Assembly: GCA_036244855.1 (NCBI GenBank)
Contig: BQKZ01000569.1
Span: 65,196-129,195 of the forward strand
Length of the DNA: 64,000 nt
DNA from: Temnopleurus reevesii
Lineage: Eukaryota; Echinodermata; Echinoidea; Temnopleuroida; Temnopleuridae
Direction: 5' to 3'
The position numbers and the translations under genes are program-made. Each line of letters opens with the position of its first letter. Positions within the stretch are counted from its first letter, which is position 1. The notes under the pieces were generated by a model. The model did not search any database and was not told where the DNA came from. It was given only the letters and a program-made list of their open reading frames with translations. Shown here one piece after another: positions 24,301 to 33,300 of this stretch.

Positions 24301-27300
24301 CGTCAGGCAGAGACCTTTCTTCTTTATGTCTGTATACAGATGCTATTCACTCCCTAAAAGCATTCACGACATGTATCTATTCATGACGGAGGTAGGATAT
24401 GAAAAGAATTCCACCATGTCATCTTTTCAAGATATTCTTAGATCTTGTAGGGTTCTATGGAATGATACAAACTCACAATTTATGTCATGGGAGTGATAAT
24501 CACAATGTTGAATTACACAGTGGCATAATATTTACAATTCATACATTCTAATTAATGTGCTTAATTCCAGTTGACACTTTTATATGGAGATTCAATGTAC
24601 GCTTTAAATCTTACTTTTTCAATTCCTCCCCTCCCCCCACACTCACACCACTATGCATCTTCTTATTTTTCATAATTCCATGATTTGACTTGTTCAATAC
24701 CTAATATCATTTTGTTATTGTACAGTAGGTGTTAACATTACCCCTCCTCGCCCCCCCCCCCTCAAAAAAAAAATGGGTTAGGATAATTGTAACAATCATA
24801 ACTAATACTGATGAAAAGTCCTAGGTTACGAACACTATAAATAGCTGATGAACAAGACGTGTATCCTAAAAGCATCCTCTCAAAGGTATCTTTACATTTC
24901 CACCGTCAAACTCGCTAGCTTACTTTTGTATCCATATATTCCCTTCCAGGCCAGCGATCTTCAATAGAATCAAATGCATTGACAATTTATTCATACGCTG
25001 GCTCTATACATGACGACGGCTCGACGTCAAAAGACACTTTGTGCGGCATCCTCTATTGGACTCTGTCGCAGGTACCTGAGTCTATTCTTAGGTATCAGGA
25101 ACGCAGGAGATTGGGAATTATGAAAATTCATGATTTATATTTATGTCTTTCCCCTCCCTTTTTGTGTATGTGCCCGTTATGTAGTCGGTATACCAAGCAA
25201 TTGGAAAAAGTGAAAGAAGAAACTAGGATGGCCAGTTGCAGTTGGAAAATATGAAATATGGAAGGTATAAGTAAGTATAAAGGCCGATTGTTTTGCTGTA
25301 TAAATTATATTTTTAAAACTGTATTTTCAAGATCTACCAATCCTGACTTGCAATACATTGTGTTTTAAAACTAATAATGTTCTGTTAATCACTTTTTCCC
25401 TTGATCATTTTAAATACTTTAAAATTTCAATATAGAACAAACCCATGACTGACCTACAAGTACTCTTATCATCATTTACGATCCTTCCCCTGCCAGGCAT
25501 AGAGCTTATTTTAGTACTCCTATATACAGCCTTTCATGTTCCGAACAGTAAATCTATGAATAGCACCGAGAGCTCTTAGTATCTATTCATACTGGCTATA
25601 GCATGTGACGACGTCGCAACGTCAAAAGACTTGTCGCACTCGTCTGCTGTGTTATTCGCAGGCACCTGAAAATAGCTCTATTCAACCGGTCTACGACAAG
25701 AGCTCTTTCGGCGAGATCAAGCCAACAGAGCTCTGTATCTCTCACATGATTGCCTGTTTCAATTTAGCTATGACATAAATTTACAAGAGTAATCTTTTAT
25801 GAAGTGTTTTTATTTGGGACTAGAAAAAAAAAGGAATGACGTTTTTGGAGTGGTAAATATTGAGATGATTTTTGCCTCTCTTACATTAGAACCAAGCTCA
25901 TGAACGTAAGTCTTAGAATGTTTTTTTGACTTTTTTACATCTTAGAATTAATTTTTTTCAAAGAACTTTTTTATCTGTTTATGTTGTGTGTTCTAATTCT
26001 CTACTCCCACCTTTTGTATTCTACGTTTGTTGTTTGTAAATATGTTATTTGAAAAACAAAACAATATAATCATATATGATGAAAAGTGATAACCTATTTG
26101 TGAACAAAACCAAATTTCATTAAACACGACCAAACTTTATTCAAAACAAGCAGAACTAAAGGGGGTCTAAATATCAATGATATCATTTTTAGTGAAAACA
26201 ACCCCTCCTGTTTCACTCCATGGCTGCACAAACAAGTCATCAAAACAAAAGTTTTTATCACAGATATGTCACTTGTAAGCAAAAACATGTTATGCTTATT
26301 TCTTCTTTGAATTCAACACCTCCTACATCTAAATTAATTTCATTACACAGTATGTGATATTAAAAACATAAATTGAACTTTCAAAGCGCTTATTAACGTC
26401 ATAATAAAAGTAATAAGAACAGAGGTCGAAAAGTCCTTAAAAACTCTGACTCCAATAGATGTGATTTTCCTAACACAGCAATTTCATGGACTGGTAGACT
26501 TTCTGCCCTTAAAATATTTTACTTAACTTTATGATCAGCTTGAACCCTAATCAATTCAGAGCATTGCACCTAGTTTCCAAATCAAATATGAACTTTCTGG
26601 AAGGTACAATACTCATAAGAGGCTGGTGTGCACAGTTTAGGGGTACCAATTTGCTTTAAGAGGGGCGCTAAAATTCACTAATTTCAAAATGTAAACTCAC
26701 AATAAAAAAGCTCAAATTCTGTTTTTAATATGACAGGTATGCTTATTATATTATTTTGTCCCATATACAGACTCGATTGGGAAAACAAAGCATTCCCATT
26801 CATGTATCTTATCATGGAGTAACCTCCCCAGTCAAACAATAAAACTCACTTCCTTTTTGTTAGTCTTCAAAATCTCATTGGCAAATTATTCATTTAAACT
26901 CTGCCTGTCCATCAAGATGTATTGCTTAATCTACCAGTATTTTAATCATTATGCTTTGCGCAATTGAAAATTAAAATATTCACATTTCTAATTTTTGTTA
27001 TAGGGCATCAAAGGACAACAGTGTTTCAATCATTGATGTAGTTACCATACTAAAATCAAATATATATATAAATGAATAAATCAGTCAATTATTAATTTTT
27101 TTCTTGAAAACTCACCAAGTTGCCTGAATGTGGTAGCTTTCAAACCCTCTGGTAACGGGTCCTGAAGCAAGATCGCTTCGTAAGATTCTTTTGCGTTCTT
27201 GTGCTTGCTCTGCTATAGGAGATACAATGGAGAGATGAAAACAGTTGGGTTAGAGTTATGTGACTTTAAAAAGCAACCAGTCATGAAGAGGGACATTCTG

Positions 27301-30300
27301 ATCATACTTCATTATACTCATTTCACATGAAGCTGTATAGAGGAATATTTTGGCAATTGTGTTTAGTACAAATACAAAACTGTGTTCTCTATAGCATTCA
27401 ACAGAAGTATGAATCACCTAAAGTGAGAATACTTCTTGTGAATCTGAGGAAAATTAAATTTCTGTTTGAAATAATGTTGAATGGAGTAAAATGTGTGACA
27501 ACAGATACAAGAGATTTAAATGTCTGATGTCATTCCCTGTTGGTAAAATCCATGGCATTTTGCCCCAAGTGTCATCCTGGTCAGACATCTTTAATTAATG
27601 CAAATGGTAACCAATAAAATAGTCTGTGGAGAAAGTTTATTCTCATGAACCAAAAGTCCTTTTACAAGAAAAGATTTTTTTTTACAGCTTAAGTGAATTT
27701 TGAAAATGTCAAAGAATATTTTCATGATAAACATACCAGAACAATAACAAATCCTCCATATGATTGTGAAACACAGTATTAGATATCAGAAGTAGAAGAA
27801 AATACAGAAAAACAGAAGAAAATAGAAATGAATTTAGAAAACAAAAAATGAAACCACTTACCTGTACCTCATTCAGGTGTGCTATGTGGAATTTAACTGT
27901 AACAGAAAAGAGAAAGAAATCAAAATTTAAATAATTTCTTAATTCTGCCAAGAAATCTAATATTTTCAGGAATGATCTCTGCCAAATAAAATTGTAATGA
28001 ACCTTATTGTAGAGAAAACAATGTCCCTCACTTGTAACTAATGTTACTTGTCAAATTAAACAGTACTTACATTTTGTAAAACTAGAAATTTACTAAACAT
28101 AAAAGATTTACAAAATTTGCTGCAGAGTCAATATTTGCAACAACAAAAAAAATCTACACAAAATTGGTGATTTAATGCACTAATAGGTCTGTTAAGCCAA
28201 AAATTCACCACAGTAATAAACATACATGTACTTACTCTCTGCAGCCATGTTAAATCCTCTAATAATTCACAGACATAATATTAGTTGCAATCACTGAAGC
28301 AACATATAATGCATGATCAAACACAACAAAAAGTTGACTGCTTTCTCCAAAGTCTAACAGTTAAATAAACTTGAGAGTTCGACCACCTGATCACAAGTAA
28401 TAATTCAATTATGGAAACAAGTGGTAGTGGAAGTTCACATGCAAACGATTGGTCATGCGCCAAAAATAGTGGTAATCCAATTCCTAGTTTATTCCATGTA
28501 TCGCTGAAAATGATATGGTCGTCATTTCCATCCTGTTTCCTCCAGAATGTTGTTGGTTTGTGGAATCTCAATGCCAAATTTACAACTCTTTGTTATCTTA
28601 TCTCTCCACCCATCCCTTCCTCATGCTTCCAACGATATTAGTCTGGTGCAATTCAGACCATTTTCTATTTACAGATGCACTCCATCGCTACGTTTTCAAC
28701 CCTATCGAGAATGCGAGTAAATTTTTTGTCTTCTAATTATTGGGCATAACAAATCTACTTGCACTTTTAATTGAAATTCATCTTAACACACTTAAAAAAT
28801 GTCAATTAGAATGGTCAAAACAGTAGGAAGTGTAAGATTGGGGTCTGATTGCTCAGACTATGATAGCCCAATGCATCACTATGCCTCATACCAGTGGGAG
28901 AATTTGGGGGATTCCCCCGAATGAGGTGGAAGTAAACATGAATCTTTCTCAATGTTGATTACAGGTTATTTGCATACCATTGATTATTATAGGAGGCTGA
29001 TTACTGGTATTCACTGGAAAAAAGTATAAAAAGGAAGGAAATACGTTTCGTTCTCAGAAAACAATATGGAAAGTATTACTCATTGCTCATTTTTTTTTTT
29101 GGGGGGGGGGGGGGGGNTAAAATCAAAGTCCAAACATCAATATCATTTCCATCCCACCACATTGGGTGCAGAATATGCATTAAATGTATGCTTTATATGT
29201 ATCAAAGTCAGAGTTTAGATATGAACAACATTAATAAGTTATCTAGCCCATCTAACCAAAATAAAACAACCCAACCCTCGTAATACCATCTTCATCACCA
29301 CCATCACACCCACCGCTTTCACCGTATACTCACTTTGCGGTTTTGATAGGGTACAGGGGCTGTTGTCAATGAGCGCTAGTTGGTAGTGCTTTAGAATCAA
29401 ATCAAGATTATAGTCTACTTTGGAAATCTGGTTATGTGCCCAATATATTTACCCCATCCCCATTTCAACATCATCATCATCATCATCACCATACCCACGC
29501 CCACCACCACCACCATCACATACTCACTTTGCGGTTTTGATAGGGTACAAGGGCTGTTGTCAATGAGTGCTAGTTGGTAGTGCTTTAGACTTGAATCAAA
29601 GTTCGAGTTCACTTTGAACATGTGCCCATGTGCCCAAGATATATTCCCCCAACTCCCATACCACCACTACCACTAGTACCACCACTAATACCACCACCTT
29701 CAATACCACCACCACCACCACCACCACCATCATATACTCACTTTGCGGTCTTGATTGATAGGGTACAGGGGCTGTTGTCGATGAGCGCTAGTTGGTAGTG
29801 CTTTAGACTTGAATCAAAGTCCGAGTTCACTTTGAACATGCGCCCATGTGCCCACAAATATATTTTCCCAACCCCCATAACACCACTACCACTAGTACCA
29901 CCACTAATACCACCACAACCACCACCACCACCACCATCATATACTCACTTTGCGGTTTTGATAGGGTATAGGGGCTGTTGTCGATGAGCACTAGTTGGTA
30001 GTGCTTTAGACTTGAATCAAAGTCCGAGTTCACTTTGAAAATGTGCCCAAAATATTTACCCCATTCCCATCCTATTCTACCCCACCACCACCAACACAAA
30101 ACAAATCACCACCAACACCATCGTATACTCACTTTGCGGTTTTGATAGGGTACAGGGGCTGTTATCGATGAGCGCTAGTTGGTAGTGCTTTAGACTTGAA
30201 TCAAAGTCCGAGTTCACTTTAAGCATGTGCCCAAGTCGCAGATGGACCTCATTGGCACGGCTGAACCCTGGATCAATGTAAAGGACTTGCTGGAATGCTC

Positions 30301-33300
30301 GCACAGCCCTGAAAAATATAAGAATTTTAAATTCATAAGTGGCAAGGTTTAAAAAACAATACAACAGGTAAATAATGAAAAGGAGACCAAAAATGCTGAG
30401 CATAACAATCAAAAGACAAAAAAATTCTTTGGATGCCCTCCAGCAATGGACCCTCTAAAAATGGCCAAACACGAATATTTTTGTTGTTTTTTTTTTTGGG
30501 GGGGGGGGTTTCACTTACATTGAAAAATCACTGTAAAATTATAAGTAAACATGTAAAATTAAACCTGAAGTCATTTCTCCCAACCTTCGAGACTGAAAAG
30601 GGAGGATACCTTTCAGAAAGAGGGAAGAAATGTTATTCCCATTTTTTTCTTCCCTCTTTCTAAGAAGTATCATTCTCTTATCCAGTCTCAGTACAATCAT
30701 CATGGAAAGTAAAATAATTCTACCAAAACATGACTTTAGAAGGGTGAATTACATTTTCTATCCATACTGTTCTCCACAAAAGTTTGGACTACCCCTTTTG
30801 CAAATGAGATGCAATATAATGTATGACCACACTAATACATTCACACACATACAATCCACTTCTATATCGTTCAACCACTCACAGAAAAGCAAACTCGCTT
30901 TCTCTCCTCTCTTATTCCAATTTACAATTTTCCCCACTTCACTCGAGAAAACTTTGGCCAAAGTCCAACCCAAGCACCATCATCGCATCTCATTGAGAAA
31001 ATTCTCTCAAATTCTTTTTCCCACTGCCTAATGGAAAAGACCCAAAAGAGTCCCCGGCCCATAGACAATGACGTCAGACGCTGGCTTGACGGAAGTTCAC
31101 GAACATTACTAGTCATTAATTCCCTTTGCTGTCAGCCGTACCAGGATATTACACGCATAATGGAGCGGCGAGCTTGCACGTCCCATATATTCCTTGATTT
31201 AGACGTCACAAGACTTTGATAGGTTTCTATTTCTGTTTGGTTGTAACAGATTAAGAGCACGAGCGATGACTATGTTAGCTTGTTTTCAACGAGTGCGTGG
31301 GTAGTATAATGTTCAAGTAGTCTCATCAGCAACCATAAATTCTGAATTACATACTTTATATAAATGCTTCCATAATCATGCAAATAATAGCCATCACCTA
31401 CTGAAAATATACTGCTTGAAAAACATAAAAACCACTTTCTGATTTTACATCATTTATCCATTACATGCCAAGAGATTATGAGCACGAGCGTCAACTGTAT
31501 GATACATGTATTTTGTTTTTAACAAGGTGAACAGTACAGTGTATCTTCAAGTAGCCTCGTCAGCAACCATAAAATTCTGAATAACATACTTTAAAAATGG
31601 TTTCATAAGTAAAACAAAATTTTTATATTATGATAATGAAACAAATATAGCCACCATCTACAGTGTGTATTGGAGAAATACTAACTGAACAACACATCAC
31701 TTGAAGACTACATTCTACGTTTACATCATTTATTCCATTACATGCAACAGATTATGAGCACAAATGGTGACTGTGTAAGCTTGTTTTCAATAAGATTTGT
31801 GTGGGTAGTATAGTATCTTAATGTTCAACTAGTCTTTCATAAGCGATTAAAAATCAAGCTGCGACTATATTAATTACTACTTTTTACATCATTTGTTCTG
31901 TTATAAAAGAGGTTTGTGTGGGTAATATGGTAATGTTTAGATATTTAACTTCCGTCAGATTAGGTTTCAAGAATCAAGCCACTCCTTTGATATACAAAGT
32001 CTGTATATCATACTACTGCAAATAATTGTCATAAAATTAAATTACACAAAAAATAAAATCTAGATGAATCAAACATTGAACTTTCGATATCAATATTTTT
32101 TTTTTCTAAAATGGGTTAATTTTTTGTTCATTAAATTATCATGCAAAGATATGAACCATGGTCAAGGTTAATTCTTCTGTATGTAAACACTCATGTGGGT
32201 GTGCAATTTTAATGTGCTTGCATTTTATGTGACATAATCATCTTTGGTTCCCAGAAAACAGCAATGAAAATTGACAGAATAAAAAAAGTACAAATGAAAA
32301 CAGACAAATGATCACAAAATGTTGCCATGAACATAATCAATGGCTACTAACCATCAAAAACTAGTTTCACGCTAAACTGCACAGGGCCCTTAGAATAAGA
32401 TTTGTAGTGCCCCCAATAACCCCCCCCCCTCCTTTGCTTCTACTTCATTACCCCAACTTTCACTGACATGGCAGACTTTTAATTGTCTGAATCTCTCAAT
32501 CACTAGCATCTAAAGGATTCTAGCCCAACGTCCCAGCCGACTAGCCGTCTACCTCCCTCGCAATACAGTGGGCGTGAGATGGATCATAGCGAGTCTATGG
32601 ATTGATAGGCAGACCATAACACAACTTGGCACCGTTATCACTGAAGTGGGCGATCCGCCTACTACGAAAGGGGAAATCCCCAAACGGTGAGTCATATCCA
32701 ACATGTGCGATCCATGATCATAATCAAAACATTCATCAGGTGGTCGGTCACATGATCCATTCACTCATCGTATCTTATTTAGCGCTTATCGTCATTGTCA
32801 TTTGAGTTGTCCTTGTATCTAATTGAATATCTATTATAATGGTATACCAAAAATTCCCTGAAAATTTCCCCATTCATCTGCCATCTTTTTTAAATATTTC
32901 ATGTTTATTAAATTTCTGTTGTTTGATGGAAGAATTTGGTAAAGACATAATTTCATCACAAACTGAAATATAAGGTGTAGATGGAAAATGATTGGGGAGG
33001 GGGGGGGGGGGGGGGGAACTGAACTTAAATCAAGTGTGTTCGGCCACATATCAAACATGCTCTGGAACATATGACAAAGGAAACAAATTCTTTCAAGAGT
33101 CAAATGTCGCCAGTAAATATCCGAGTAAAGACAAGTCAAACACAAGATGAAATCTAGAGAAAATATTCAATGTAGTACCAAAAAGGGAGAAATTAATACA
33201 GCTCTGAAAAGGGATATATGATGGAAAACTTTCCATTTCTTTATGATCAACACTTTGAAGTAAACATACATACTTCCACACATAATCAATCAAAGTTGAT

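Larger units (their letters stand above)
29322..30133 (-). repeat. Tandem array of about 184-214-base units carrying E2 fragments
   Basis: Each unit is the 3' part of E2, the 5' splice site and an ACC/CAT-rich intron segment. Donor junctions are at 29334, 29528, 29742, 29949 and 30133. The unit shape shows that duplication captured exon end plus intron start. Confidence 0.9.

Noticed and set aside
28317..28736. Overlapping 73-86-residue frames on both strands
   Set aside because: No splice-site support or recognisable family; both strands are open, as expected by chance.
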